NCBI RefSeq assembly: GCF_016862195.1
Contig: NZ_BOMM01000044.1
Span: forward strand, 1-64,000
Direction: 5' to 3'
Origin: Paractinoplanes ferrugineus
GTDB lineage: Bacteria > Actinomycetota > Actinomycetes > Mycobacteriales > Micromonosporaceae
DNA: 64,000 nucleotides
Positions 1 through 7,981 of this stretch are shown here, piece by piece. A model generated the notes under the pieces. It saw only the letters and a list, made by a program, of their open reading frames with translations, was not told the DNA's origin and ran no database searches. The translations under genes were made by a program, and so were the position numbers. Each line of letters opens with the position of its first letter. The first letter of the stretch is position 1.

Positions 1-114
1 CCGCCGCCCTCGCCGCCAGCCGCCGCCCTCACCGCCAGCCGCCGCCCTCACCGCCAGCCGCCGCCCTCACCGCCAGCCGCCGCCCTCACCGCCAGCCGCC
101 GCACTCGCCGCCAG
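1..114. repeat. 19-bp minisatellite, six copies
   Basis: Six head-to-tail copies of a 19-base unit beginning CCGCCGCCCTC, with one or two substitutions in the first and last copy. The array touches the window edge, so its full length is unknown. It ends just before the stop codon of the reverse-strand oxidoreductase gene at 121. A 19-base period does not preserve a reading frame, so the array is probably non-coding. Confidence 0.9.
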
Positions 115-120
115 CCGGCG

Positions 121-1206
121 TCAGGGCCGGGCCCGCGCCAGGGCGGTCAAGGCGGTGAGCGGGTCGGGCTCGGCCGGGATCAGCACGACGCTCGTCGCGC
201 CGGCGGCGTGCCGGGCCGCGATCCGGGCGCGTACCTCGTCGGGGGTGCCGGCCAGGGCGAGCTCGCCGACCCACTCGTCGGGCATGGTCGCCGCGAACTC
301 GGTCGGGCCCGCCGCCGCCTCGCGATGCCGGGCCAGGTCGGCGGCGAAAGGCAGCGGGGCGAGGTGCGGGGCCCAGTCCGGTTCGCCGATCCAGGCGAGA
401 CCGGGCCGCGCCAGGTCGCGAGCCGCCCGCCCGTCGTCCGCGACCACCGCCGCGTCGTAGGTGATGACCAGCGGCCGCTCCGCCGCCCCGGCACCGGACC
501 CGGCCGCCGCGCCATTGGGCCCGGCCATCGCCGCGCCGGCGGGCCCGGCCATCGCCGACCCGGCGGGCCCGGCCATCGCCGACCCGGCACCGGCTACGGC
601 TGCGCCAGCAGGGACAGCGGCCGGGGTCAGGCGGCGGCGGGAATCGGCGATGTAGGGCGGAGTGGCCGGCTCGGCCAGCAGGAGGCCGTCGGCGACCTCG
701 CCGGCGAGGGCTATCGATTTCGGGCCGCGCACGCCCAGGACCACGGGCGGCGGCGTGGCCGGGATCTCGCCGATCCGGACGCCGGCGACGTCGACGTAGC
801 GGCCGGCGGGTGGGCCCGGCTCGCCGCGCAGCAGGGTTCGGAGGGCGGTTGCGTACTCGCGAAGGAGCGTCAGCGGGCTCGCCGGCCAGGCACCGGCCGA
901 CCGCATCCAGTCGGGCATGCCGTGCCCGAGGCCGGCGATCAGCCGGTCCGGGAAGAGTTGGGCCAGGGTGGCGAGTTCCATCGCGGCGAAGGCGGCGTTG
1001 CGGGCGCCGGCCGGCAGGATGCCGATGCCGACGACGATCCGGGAGGTGGCGGCGAGGACCGCGCCGGCCTGGGCGACGCCGCCGCGGAAGCCGAGGTCCT
1101 CGACGACCCACAGTTCGTCGAAGCCGAGCTCCTCGGCCCGGCGGGCGTAGGTCAGGACCTGAGCCGCGGGCAGGTCCCGCGGCAACATCACGCCGACATG
1201 TGCCAT
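121..1206 (-). CDS. LLM-class (luciferase-like) F420-type oxidoreductase
   Basis: 361 aa with the bacterial-luciferase TIM-barrel pattern. It opens with GVMLPRD and RRAEELGFDELWVVEDLG, followed by GIGILPAGARN, then GLGHGMPDWM, typical of the F420-dependent LLM group. Such enzymes oxidise or reduce small substrates using F420 or FMN; the substrate is not predictable here. The ATG at 1206 gives a normal N-terminus, but no strong ribosome site is visible. Residues about 207-230 are an Ala/Gly/Pro/Met-rich insertion encoded by three 24-bp tandem repeats (517-588), probably a flexible loop. It is divergent from the MFS gene at 1277 with 70 bp between them. Confidence 0.8.
   Translation of the reverse strand: MAHVGVMLPRDLPAAQVLTYARRAEELGFDELWVVEDLGFRGGVAQAGAVLAATSRIVVGIGILPAGARNAAFAAMELATLAQLFPDRLIAGLGHGMPDWMRSAGAWPASPLTLLREYATALRTLLRGEPGPPAGRYVDVAGVRIGEIPATPPPVVLGVRGPKSIALAGEVADGLLLAEPATPPYIADSRRRLTPAAVPAGAAVAGAGSAMAGPAGSAMAGPAGAAMAGPNGAAAGSGAGAAERPLVITYDAAVVADDGRAARDLARPGLAWIGEPDWAPHLAPLPFAADLARHREAAAGPTEFAATMPDEWVGELALAGTPDEVRARIAARHAAGATSVVLIPAEPDPLTALTALARARP
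517..588. repeat. 24-bp in-frame tandem repeat, three copies
   Basis: Three consecutive 24-base units starting GGGCCCGGCCATCGCC lie at 517-540, 541-564 and 565-588; the last two are identical. Because 24 is a multiple of three, the oxidoreductase frame is kept and each unit adds eight residues (AMAGPAGS-like). This looks like a recent slippage expansion inside a loop. Confidence 0.9.
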
Positions 1207-1242
1207 CAGCCGAGCCTAGGCCACGCCGAGATCCAGTTAACA

Positions 1243-1257
1243 GCTGCATGATGCAGC
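1243..1257. promoter_or_regulatory. perfect dyad between divergent genes (candidate operator)
   Basis: GCTGCATGATGCAGC is a perfect 7-bp inverted repeat around one base, in the 70-bp gap between the oxidoreductase and the MFS exporter. TTAACA (1237-1242) abuts it on the left and TAGAAC (1265-1270) lies 7 bp to its right, where it could serve as a -10 for a nearly leaderless MFS transcript. The 22-bp spacer is longer than usual. No regulator gene is adjacent, so the ligand and protein are unknown. Confidence 0.5.
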
Positions 1258-1276
1258 CAGCGGGTAGAACTGAGGG

Positions 1277-2686
1277 ATGCGCCGCCCCTACCTCGTCCTG
1301 GCTATCTGCTGCATGAGCCTGTTCATCGTCGGACTCGACGTCACGATCATGAACATCGCGCTGCCGGCTCTGCGCGAGGATCTCGGCGCGAGCATCTCGG
1401 GGCTGCAGTGGACCATCGACGCGTACACGCTTGTGCTGGCCAGCCTTCTCGTGCTCAGCGGGTCGACGGCCGACCGAGTGGGCCGCCGGCGGGTGTTCCA
1501 GACCGGGCTCGCGCTGTTCAGTGCCGGGTCGCTGCTCTGCAGCGTGGCGCCGAGCCTGGGCTGGCTGATCGCGTTCCGGGCGGTGCAGGCGATCGGCGGC
1601 AGCATGCTCAACCCGGTGGCGATGTCGATCATCACGAACACCTTCACCGAGCCCCGCGAGCGGGCCCGCGCGATCGGCGTGTGGGGTGGCGTGATCGGGT
1701 TCAGCATGGCGCTCGGGCCGCTGCTCGGCGGGTTTCTCGTCGACACGCTCGGGTGGCGGTCGATCTTCTGGGTGAACGTGCCGGTCGGCATCGCGGCGTT
1801 CCTGCTCGCGGCCAGGTTCGTGCCCGAGTCACGGGCGCCGCACCCACGCCGGCTCGACCCCGTCGGGCAGGTGCTCGTGTTCCTGGTGCTGGCCGGAGTC
1901 ACGTACGGCATCATCGAGGGACCCACCGCCGGCTGGAGCTCGCCGCGGATCGTCGGGTGTTTCGTGGTCGGCGCGGCGGCCCTGGCCGCCCTTCTGCGCC
2001 ATGAGCCGCGACAGCCGGAACCGTTGTTGGAGCTGCGGTTCTTCCGCAGCGTGCCGTTCAGCGGCGCCACCCTGATCGCCGTGTGCGCGTTCGGCTCGCT
2101 GGCCGGGTTCCTCTTCCTCAATTCGATATACCTGCAGGACGTACGCGGGCTGGAACCACTGCACGCCGGCCTGTGGACGCTGCCGATGGCCGCCACCACC
2201 GCCCTGCTCTCCCCCGTCTCGGGCCGGCTCGTCGCGGCGCGCGGCACCCGGCTGCCGCTGACCGTCGCCGGGGTCGCGTTCGTCGCCGGCATGCTGCCGA
2301 TGACCCGGCTGACCGCGACCACCCCGATCTGGTTGCTGATGACGTGTTACGTCCTGTTCGGCGTCGGGTTCGCCATGGTCAACTCGCCGATCACCAATAC
2401 CGCCGTCTCCGGCATGCCGCGTGAGCAGGCCGGGGTGGCGGCCGCGATCGCGTCGACGAGCCGGCAGGTCGGCGGGGCGCTCGGCGTCGCGGTGATCGGG
2501 GCGGCGGTCGCCTCCACCTCCGTCGGTTTCGCCGAGGCGAGCCACGCGGGCTGGTGGATCATCACCGGGCTCGGTGCGTCGGTGCTGGTGCTGGGCCTGG
2601 TCACGACCGGGCGGTGGGCGCGCTCGACGGTAGCGCGGGCGGCGGTTGCGGCCGAGTCGCCGGTAGCGGCCAAAATAGCGCGGTGA
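1277..2686 (+). CDS. MFS drug exporter, DHA2 (EmrB/QacA) family
   Basis: 469 aa, very hydrophobic, compatible with 14 membrane helices. TM1 carries LDVTIMNIALP (20-30), the D1 motif of DHA2 proton antiporters. Loop 2-3 has STADRVGRRRVF (about 63-74, motif A), and GPLLGGF is the motif C region. Such proteins expel drugs or metabolites using the proton gradient. GAGGG directly touches the ATG, too close for a normal Shine-Dalgarno; translation may be leaderless from the promoter-like sequence at 1265-1270. The stop overlaps the next gene's GTG (GTGA), so the exporter and hydrolase are probably co-translated. Confidence 0.9.
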   Translation: MRRPYLVLAICCMSLFIVGLDVTIMNIALPALREDLGASISGLQWTIDAYTLVLASLLVLSGSTADRVGRRRVFQTGLALFSAGSLLCSVAPSLGWLIAFRAVQAIGGSMLNPVAMSIITNTFTEPRERARAIGVWGGVIGFSMALGPLLGGFLVDTLGWRSIFWVNVPVGIAAFLLAARFVPESRAPHPRRLDPVGQVLVFLVLAGVTYGIIEGPTAGWSSPRIVGCFVVGAAALAALLRHEPRQPEPLLELRFFRSVPFSGATLIAVCAFGSLAGFLFLNSIYLQDVRGLEPLHAGLWTLPMAATTALLSPVSGRLVAARGTRLPLTVAGVAFVAGMLPMTRLTATTPIWLLMTCYVLFGVGFAMVNSPITNTAVSGMPREQAGVAAAIASTSRQVGGALGVAVIGAAVASTSVGFAEASHAGWWIITGLGASVLVLGLVTTGRWARSTVARAAVAAESPVAAKIAR

Positions 2687-3777
2687 CGATCAAGCGGGCT
2701 CTTTCGGTCGCGGCGGCCGCGGTCCTTCTTCTCGCCGGCGCGTACGCCGGTTTCCTGGGCCACCGGTCACGCCTGGTCGTGTCGCTCGCCCCGGACGGCC
2801 GGTTCCCGGTGGGCCGGGCGGTGCACGAGGTCGCCGATCGGGCCCGCACCGACGAACTGGCCCCGGTCGGCGGCAACCCGCGCGTCCTGTCGATCACGCT
2901 CTGGTACCCGGCCGCGAGCAACAGCGGAAAACCCTCGGAGTACGCCCCGGGCGCCTGGTCCGACCTGCACCACTTCGGCCCGGCCGAAACCGACTTCAAA
3001 AACGTCGATACCGGCACGTACGACGACGCCCCGCTCGCCGACGGCACCTTCCCGATCGTGGTGCTGATGCCCGGCCTCGGTTTCTCGGCACCGCAGTACG
3101 CGAATCTGGCCGCCCGGATCGCCGCGCGCGGTTACCTGGTCGCGGGGGTGACCCCGACCTACAGCGCCGACCTGAGCGTGCTCGGCGGCAAACCGGTGCC
3201 CGGGTCGGCGGCCGGCCGGCCCACCGACCTCGCCGGCCCGGCCGGGAACCGGCTGCTCAGCGTGTGGGCGGCCGACGCCCGGTTCGCGGCCGGCCGGGTG
3301 GCTGTGCTGCTCGGCCCGCACGCCCGCGCCGACCAGGTGATCTACGCCGGGCACTCGTTCGGCGGGGCGGCCGCGCTCGAGGCCTGCCGCACCGACGGGA
3401 GCTGCCGGGGGGCCGCCGACCTGGACGGCACGCCGTTCGGCCCGGTCGTGACGGACGGCGTGGGCAAACCACTGCTGCTGATCAGCTCGGGCACCGGCGG
3501 GGCGGCCACCGACGAGTCGGCGCGGCAACTGTTCCGGGCCGACTCGAAACAGGCGCGGGCCTACACCCTGGTGCAGAGCCGACATTTCGACTTCAGCGAC
3601 TACGCCGCCTACTGGCTGGCCGCGCCGGTGCGCTGGTGGTTGCCGCTCGGCGACCCGCGGACGGTGCCGATCACCGTCGATTATCTGGACAACTTCTTCG
3701 CCTCGGTGACGATCGGTACGCCCTGGCGGGCACCGGACGAGCCCGGGGTGCGCGAGGCTGACATGCTTGTTCGATGA
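2683..3777 (+). CDS. secreted or anchored alpha/beta hydrolase, PAF-acetylhydrolase-like
   Basis: 364 aa from the GTG at 2683, chosen because it overlaps the exporter's stop (GTGA) and is followed at once by a signal/anchor segment (residues 5-25). An earlier in-frame start at 2554 would only add exporter-overlapping sequence. The nucleophile motif is GHSFGG (Ser225), with DLDGTPFG (Asp248) and SRHFDFSD (His301) in the order of lipoprotein-associated phospholipase A2-like esterases. It probably hydrolyses short acyl esters outside the membrane. The next gene's ATG overlaps its stop, so exporter, hydrolase and methyltransferase form one coupled operon. Confidence 0.8.
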   Translation: MTIKRALSVAAAAVLLLAGAYAGFLGHRSRLVVSLAPDGRFPVGRAVHEVADRARTDELAPVGGNPRVLSITLWYPAASNSGKPSEYAPGAWSDLHHFGPAETDFKNVDTGTYDDAPLADGTFPIVVLMPGLGFSAPQYANLAARIAARGYLVAGVTPTYSADLSVLGGKPVPGSAAGRPTDLAGPAGNRLLSVWAADARFAAGRVAVLLGPHARADQVIYAGHSFGGAAALEACRTDGSCRGAADLDGTPFGPVVTDGVGKPLLLISSGTGGAATDESARQLFRADSKQARAYTLVQSRHFDFSDYAAYWLAAPVRWWLPLGDPRTVPITVDYLDNFFASVTIGTPWRAPDEPGVREADMLVR

Positions 3778-4565
3778 GTGATCCCTCCCCGATAGTTCGC
3801 ATCTTCGACGAAGCCTCGGACGCCTACGACAACGTCGGCGTGGAATTCTTCCGGCCGCTCGGGGTCGAACTGGTGCGGGCGGTCGAGCCGAAACCCGGGG
3901 AGCGGGTGCTCGACGCGGGCTGCGGGACGGGGGCGGTGCTCGTGCCGGTCGCCGAGGCGGTCGGGTCCGGCGGATATGTGGTCGGCATCGATCTGGCGCC
4001 CGGCATGGTGGCCCGCAGCCAGGCCACGGCCACCGGACTCGACCAGGTGGTCGTCCAGTCCGGCGACGCCCAGCAGCCGGACTTCCCGGACGGTTCCTTC
4101 GACGTGATCACGTCCGGGCTCGTACTCTTCTTCCTGCCCGACCCGCCGGCCGCGCTCACCGCGTACCGCAAGCTGTTGACCCCGCGGGGCCGCCTGGCCT
4201 TCAGCTGTTTCGCCCAGCATGACCCCCGCTATGGCCAGGCCATGAAGATCCTGGCCCGCTTCGCGGACGACGCGCCGCCGGAGCGCAAACTGCACCCGAT
4301 GTTCGACTCGGCGGAGAGCCTGCACGCCGCCGCGCTGACCGCCGGCTTCGCCTCGGCCGAGGTCAGCGAGGCGACGGTACGCAGCGAATTCAACGACGCC
4401 GCCCACCTGTACGAGTGGATCGGCTCGCACGGCGGCCGAGAGATGGTCGACCGCATCCCGATCTCCCGCCGCTCCGTCGCCATCTCGCATCTGGCCTCGG
4501 AGATCCCCGAACCGCTCGACTTCACCACCCGCATCCGGATCGTGGTCGCTCATCGCACCCCGTGA
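3774..4565 (+). CDS. class I SAM-dependent methyltransferase
   Basis: 263 aa. The ATG overlaps the hydrolase stop (ATGA). Motif I RVLDAGCGTG lies at about 44-53. An acidic strand end follows in VVGIDLAPGMV, then GDAQQPDFPDGSFDVI, the hallmarks of the UbiE/Coq5-like methyltransferase fold that binds S-adenosylmethionine. The acceptor is unknown. Coupling to an esterase and an exporter suggests a small tailoring or detoxification operon, but nothing fixes a substrate. Confidence 0.85.
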   Translation: MSDPSPIVRIFDEASDAYDNVGVEFFRPLGVELVRAVEPKPGERVLDAGCGTGAVLVPVAEAVGSGGYVVGIDLAPGMVARSQATATGLDQVVVQSGDAQQPDFPDGSFDVITSGLVLFFLPDPPAALTAYRKLLTPRGRLAFSCFAQHDPRYGQAMKILARFADDAPPERKLHPMFDSAESLHAAALTAGFASAEVSEATVRSEFNDAAHLYEWIGSHGGREMVDRIPISRRSVAISHLASEIPEPLDFTTRIRIVVAHRTP

Positions 4566-4602
4566 TCCTTTCTGATCTTCATCAGTTGCTGATCGCGGTC
4601 CG

Positions 4603-5073
4603 TTGCTGATCGTGATCAGCGGTGCCCCGGGCACCGGCAAGAGCACCCTGGCCCACCGGCTGGCCCGCGAGATCGGCTGCCCGGTGGTGAGCCGTGACGA
4701 GATCCGCGAAGGAATCGTCCACGCCGGAACCCCCGACCCCGACCTGACCCACTCCTACCGAACCTTCATCGCGACCGTGACCTCCCTGGTGAACGCCGGC
4801 GTCACAGTCGTCGCGGAGGCCGCTTTCCAGAACGCCCCGTGGCGCCCACTGCTCGACCTGGGCCCCACCCGCATCCTCCATTGCACCGCCGACCCCCCGG
4901 TCGCCACCGCCCGCGTAGTCCTCCGAGCCGCCCACCCCGGCACCCCCCTACCCGTCCCCGACTGGAAGCCCATCGCCTCCACCCTCCCCACCCTCGTCGT
5001 GGACACCACCTCCGGCTACCACCCCTCCTTCGCCGAGATATTGGTATTCGCGCAGTCCCCTGAAATTCCTTGA
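4603..5073 (+). CDS. small P-loop (AAA/zeta-type) kinase
   Basis: 156 aa. The N-terminus has a Walker A loop, GAPGTGKST (residues 7-15), followed by CPVVSRDEIREG, the pattern of small ATP-dependent kinases such as the chloramphenicol phosphotransferase/zeta-toxin-like AAA_33 group. The start is uncertain: TTG at 4603 gives MLIVISGAPG, GTG at 4612 starts three residues later, and neither has a clear ribosome site. It lies 37 bp after the methyltransferase. The substrate is unknown. No antitoxin-like partner is present, so a toxin role is not supported. Confidence 0.7.
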   Translation: MLIVISGAPGTGKSTLAHRLAREIGCPVVSRDEIREGIVHAGTPDPDLTHSYRTFIATVTSLVNAGVTVVAEAAFQNAPWRPLLDLGPTRILHCTADPPVATARVVLRAAHPGTPLPVPDWKPIASTLPTLVVDTTSGYHPSFAEILVFAQSPEIP

Positions 5074-5280
5074 ATCATCGATCGTCCGACTCCATTCCTG
5101 GCCTGGCGCGCCACCGTTCAGCCGCTTTTCAGTTCTCGCCTTTCCCGGGCCATCCAAAACACCTGAACTGAAGTGCGTGATCGGGCTCGAAGCTTCCCAG
5201 CCCTTGCTAATTCCGAGTCGATTACCGCCCACCCGACCCGGACAGACCTCAGCCGTAGCGCAATTCGCCGAGGCAGTGGG
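5074..5280. other. intergenic, no gene recognised
   Basis: About 200 bases between the kinase stop and the 17-bp repeat array. Composition is slightly less GC-rich than the coding regions. Short open frames exist on both strands but none has a ribosome site or recognisable protein. I see no terminator hairpin I would defend. Confidence 0.5.
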
Positions 5281-5706
5281 GTCAGCAGCCCCTTGGGTGT
5301 AGGCAGCCTGCGGACGTCAGCAGCCCCTTGGGTGTCGGCAGCCTGCGGACGTCAGCAGCCCCCGGATGTCGGCAGCCTCGGATGTCGGCGGCCTTGGGGT
5401 GTCCGCCGCCCCAGGGTTTCGGCAGCCTCGGAGTTTCGGCAGCACATCGGAGGTCGGCAGCTGCGTGACGCCGGTGACCCTCCTGGGGATTGGTGGCCTT
5501 CGGGGCCGGCAGCTTCGTGCCGTTGGCAGCCCCGGGTTCCCGCAGTCCTGGGTTCCCGCAGCCCTGGATTTCCCGCGACCCTGGATCTCCCGCAGCCCTG
5601 CGATGCCGGCGACCCTGGGATGCAGAGGCAGCGCTGCGGAGTTGGCGACCTCGGGTGTAGGCAGGCCTGGTCGACGGCAGCCCTGGTTGACCGGCAGCCC
5701 TGGGTA
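5281..5706. repeat. degenerate 16-18 bp tandem array (about 17-bp period)
   Basis: About two dozen diverged units of the type GTCGGCAGCCCTGGGAT run through this stretch. The first part shows a higher-order 35-bp duplication (5281-5315 and 5316-5350). Units vary from 16 to 18 bases, with a few longer interruptions, so the reading frame is not conserved and coding is unlikely. There are no constant-length spacers, so it is not CRISPR. It lies directly downstream of the reverse-strand hypothetical gene ending at 5713. Confidence 0.8.
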
Positions 5707-5712
5707 CCAGGG

Positions 5713-7173
5713 CTAGTTCCGTGGCGGCAGCACGGTGGTGTCGGCGACCCTGGAGCGCTGGCGGCCTTCGATGGCGGCAGCCGGCGATCGATGCCGCCCA
5801 GTAAAACGAACATACGGCGGCGACCGAGGCCGGGCGGTATGACGGGGTCGCACGATCGATGTTGTCGGTGCCCCACGGGTGGATCCCGGCCGGCTCGCTC
5901 TGGTTCGGGCGGGCCGGCTCGCTCTGGTTCGGGCGGGCCGGCTCGACCGAACCGTCGTTGCAGCGGTTCGACCGGCGCCACATGGTCGACCGGCTGACCC
6001 GGCCTTGCACGAGGCCGGCCCGGATGCGCCCGGCCTGGATGCGGTTTGCCTCTCACGCGGAGTTTCAACCCAGAGAGTGAGCCTCGCCCAGCACGTCCGC
6101 TCCCATGAAGAAGGCAACGCCCGGGGAGCAAGCCCAGCCCCTCGAGCAAGGCCGGCACCGAGAACAGGACCGGCCCGAGGATCAGGATCGGCTCGAGGAT
6201 CAGGATCGGCTCGAGGCAAAGGCCCAGCCCAGCGACCAAGCGCAACCCCGGCGGCACGCCCATGCCGGAAAGCACGCTCCACCCGCGAAGCAGGCCCAGC
6301 CCTAAGAACAGCGCCGGAGGGAGGTGGAGGATCAGCCCCAGGTGCGGGACCAACTCTCGACACGGTTCCCGCTCGATCAGGGAGCCCAAACCTCGCAAAA
6401 TTCCCGATCCGCCCGAGAAGTGCGGGCCATGCAGCGATGCTCATCCGGGCTACTGGATCCACCTGAAACAAGAGCTCCACCTGAGAGGCGGGCACAGCTT
6501 CGGGGTCAAGCCCAACCTGACGATCGGGCTCGATCCGCAGAGCAAGCCCAACCCGAGAAGCAGGCGAAACCCGGGGAGCAGGCGAACCCCAGGCGACAGG
6601 CATGACCCCGAAGGCAGGCATGACCCGAACCGCAAGCTCAACCTGCCGCGCAGGCACAACACGGGGCGCAGGCACGACCAGGGGAACGGGCACGGACCCG
6701 GGCGCAGGCACGGACCCGGGCGCAGGCACGGACCCGGGCGCAGGCACGGACCCGGGCGCAGGCACGGACCGGGGCGCAGGCACAGCCTCGGGTGGGGTGG
6801 AGGGCTGGGCGGCGGGGAGCGAGCGGAAAGGCGTGCCGGGGGCTGGCTCGGGGGTGGAGACGGCGGGCGCGGGCGGAGCAGTGGCAACTGGCGCTGGGGA
6901 GGACGGGCGCTGGGTCAAGGTCGCGTCCGGGGGCCAGATCAGGGGTGGGAGGGCGTCGGTGGGGTCGTGCAGGCCGAGTTCGCCGCATTCGCGGGAGCAA
7001 CCGCGCAGGCGGCACAACTTCGAACCGTGGCGGCGGGCGAGGCCCCAGGGCCGGTGACGCTCGTGTTCGCGGCGGAACTCGTCATTGCCCGGCGACCAAT
7101 TACGCGCTCTGGTGCGATCCCGCAGCGCAATGGTCACTGCGCGAGAGAATAATGAGAGCTGCTGGTGCCGCAT
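5713..7173 (-). CDS. hypothetical protein, Cys-containing N-terminus and V/P/A repeat tail, TTA codon
   Basis: 486 aa if read from the ATG at 7173 to the stop at 5713. I do not recognise it. Residues 1-85 look like a real folded or helical segment: charged, Arg/His-rich, with C54-x4-C59-x3-C63 followed by GLHD and LIWPPD. From about residue 90 the chain is low complexity. VPAPGS is repeated from about 131, then more degenerate VPA-x-RV units, then ADPDPR units, encoded by roughly 18-bp DNA repeats that keep frame. Leu8 is a TTA codon (7150-7152), rare in such genomes and a classic target of bldA-type tRNA control. The last 150 residues look unnatural, so the true C-terminus is doubtful. Confidence 0.4.
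   Translation of the reverse strand: MRHQQLSLFSRAVTIALRDRTRARNWSPGNDEFRREHERHRPWGLARRHGSKLCRLRGCSRECGELGLHDPTDALPPLIWPPDATLTQRPSSPAPVATAPPAPAVSTPEPAPGTPFRSLPAAQPSTPPEAVPAPRSVPAPGSVPAPGSVPAPGSVPAPGSVPVPLVVPAPRVVPARQVELAVRVMPAFGVMPVAWGSPAPRVSPASRVGLALRIEPDRQVGLDPEAVPASQVELLFQVDPVARMSIAAWPALLGRIGNFARFGLPDRAGTVSRVGPAPGADPPPPSGAVLRAGPASRVERAFRHGRAAGVALGRWAGPLPRADPDPRADPDPRAGPVLGAGLARGAGLAPRALPSSWERTCWARLTLWVETPRERQTASRPGASGPASCKAGSAGRPCGAGRTAATTVRSSRPARTRASRPARTRASRPGSTRGAPTTSIVRPRHTARPRSPPYVRFTGRHRSPAAAIEGRQRSRVADTTVLPPRN
6685..6785. repeat. 18-bp in-frame tandem repeat, five copies
   Basis: Nearly perfect 18-base units (CGCAGGCACGGACCCGGG on the plus strand) encode the VPAPGS hexapeptide of the reverse-strand hypothetical protein. 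The period of 18 and the open frame suggest expansion under coding constraint, unlike the 17-bp array at 5281. Confidence 0.85.
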
Positions 7174-7289
7174 AAGAACATTTTCCCGCACCCGGAATGC
7201 GCCCCGCCAAGGTTGGATCATGCCATTTTCGAACAACTTTCCATGGCTTGCGGGCGACCGGAAACAGGAAGGCCGGAAATGGCGGAAGG

Positions 7290-7945
7290 TCAGACGCCGC
7301 TGAGATAGGTTTCGGGCTCCAGGGTGTCGATGTGGACGGGGTGCACGGCGGTGGTCTCGTCGACCAGGATGGTGGGGCGGGGCCGGTCGGGGCGGGAAGA
7401 CGAACAGGGCCTGTGGGGCCCCTCGGCGTGCAGGAGGTCCTCGATCGAGCCGGGCTGGCCGTGGGCACTCGCCTCACCCGCATGGGAGCGCCCCACCGGG
7501 GGGCGGCGACCGCGGTGCCGCAGTGGGTGGCCAGGCCGATGAGCGGCACCCGGTCGGCGCCGAAGTGAACCGGGTCGCGGACGCGTTGGCCTCGGCCGGG
7601 CTGGTCGTTGGGGGCGCGCAGCCATTGGTGGAGTCGGCGGTCTCCTGGTTGACCCACATCCAGGTCGGCCGCCGGTCGTAGACGGGCAACGCCTCCCGGG
7701 GGCCGGGAACCCGCGGACCGCGGAGTCGACCCGGGCGCAGTCGGGCCAGTTTCCCGCAACGGCGACGAAGTCGATCAGCCGGCGGGTGAGCGCCGCCCGC
7801 CGCCGGTGGAACTCGTGGGTGCCTTGGCCGGCCTCGCCGATCAGCACCACGCGGGCGCCGGCCGCCCGGTCGAGCAGGATGTCCAGGTCTCCCGGGTCGC
7901 GCATGGGCCGCGCGATGGCCGCACCTCGTCCGGGTGAGGATGCAT
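7290..7945 (-). pseudogene. decayed erythromycin-esterase-family gene
   Basis: Pieces of the erythromycin esterase/succinoglycan-biosynthesis-like family lie in order but in different frames. MHPHPDEV comes from the ATG at 7945. After a frameshift comes LDRAAGARVVLIGEAGQGTHEFHRRRA... to PDCARVDS, then PTWMWVNQE in another frame, then QWLRAPND and GADRVPLIGLATHCGTAV in a third. Last comes PGSIEDLLHAEG to HPVHIDTLEPETY at the stop. The family's GEASHGTHE motif reads GEAGQGTHE here, so the catalytic His is also lost. Only about 215 codons remain of an enzyme usually twice as long or more, so there are deletions as well as frameshifts. Confidence 0.8.
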
Positions 7946-7981
7946 GGAGGACCGGCCACCATGGGTAGCCGGTCCCCTGCG

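Noticed and set aside
1..114. CRISPR or coding repeat
   Set aside because: A 19-bp unit without spacers and with a frame-breaking period is a simple minisatellite.
5281..5706. CRISPR array
   Set aside because: Units are 16-18 bases, contiguous and diverged. There are no unique spacers of constant length and no cas genes in the window.
5879..7152. Forward-strand frames rich in Glu/Gln/Pro (for example 6105-6305 and 6262-7152)
   Set aside because: They are complements of the repeat-rich reverse gene, change composition abruptly and lack ribosome sites. The reverse frame has the better N-terminus.
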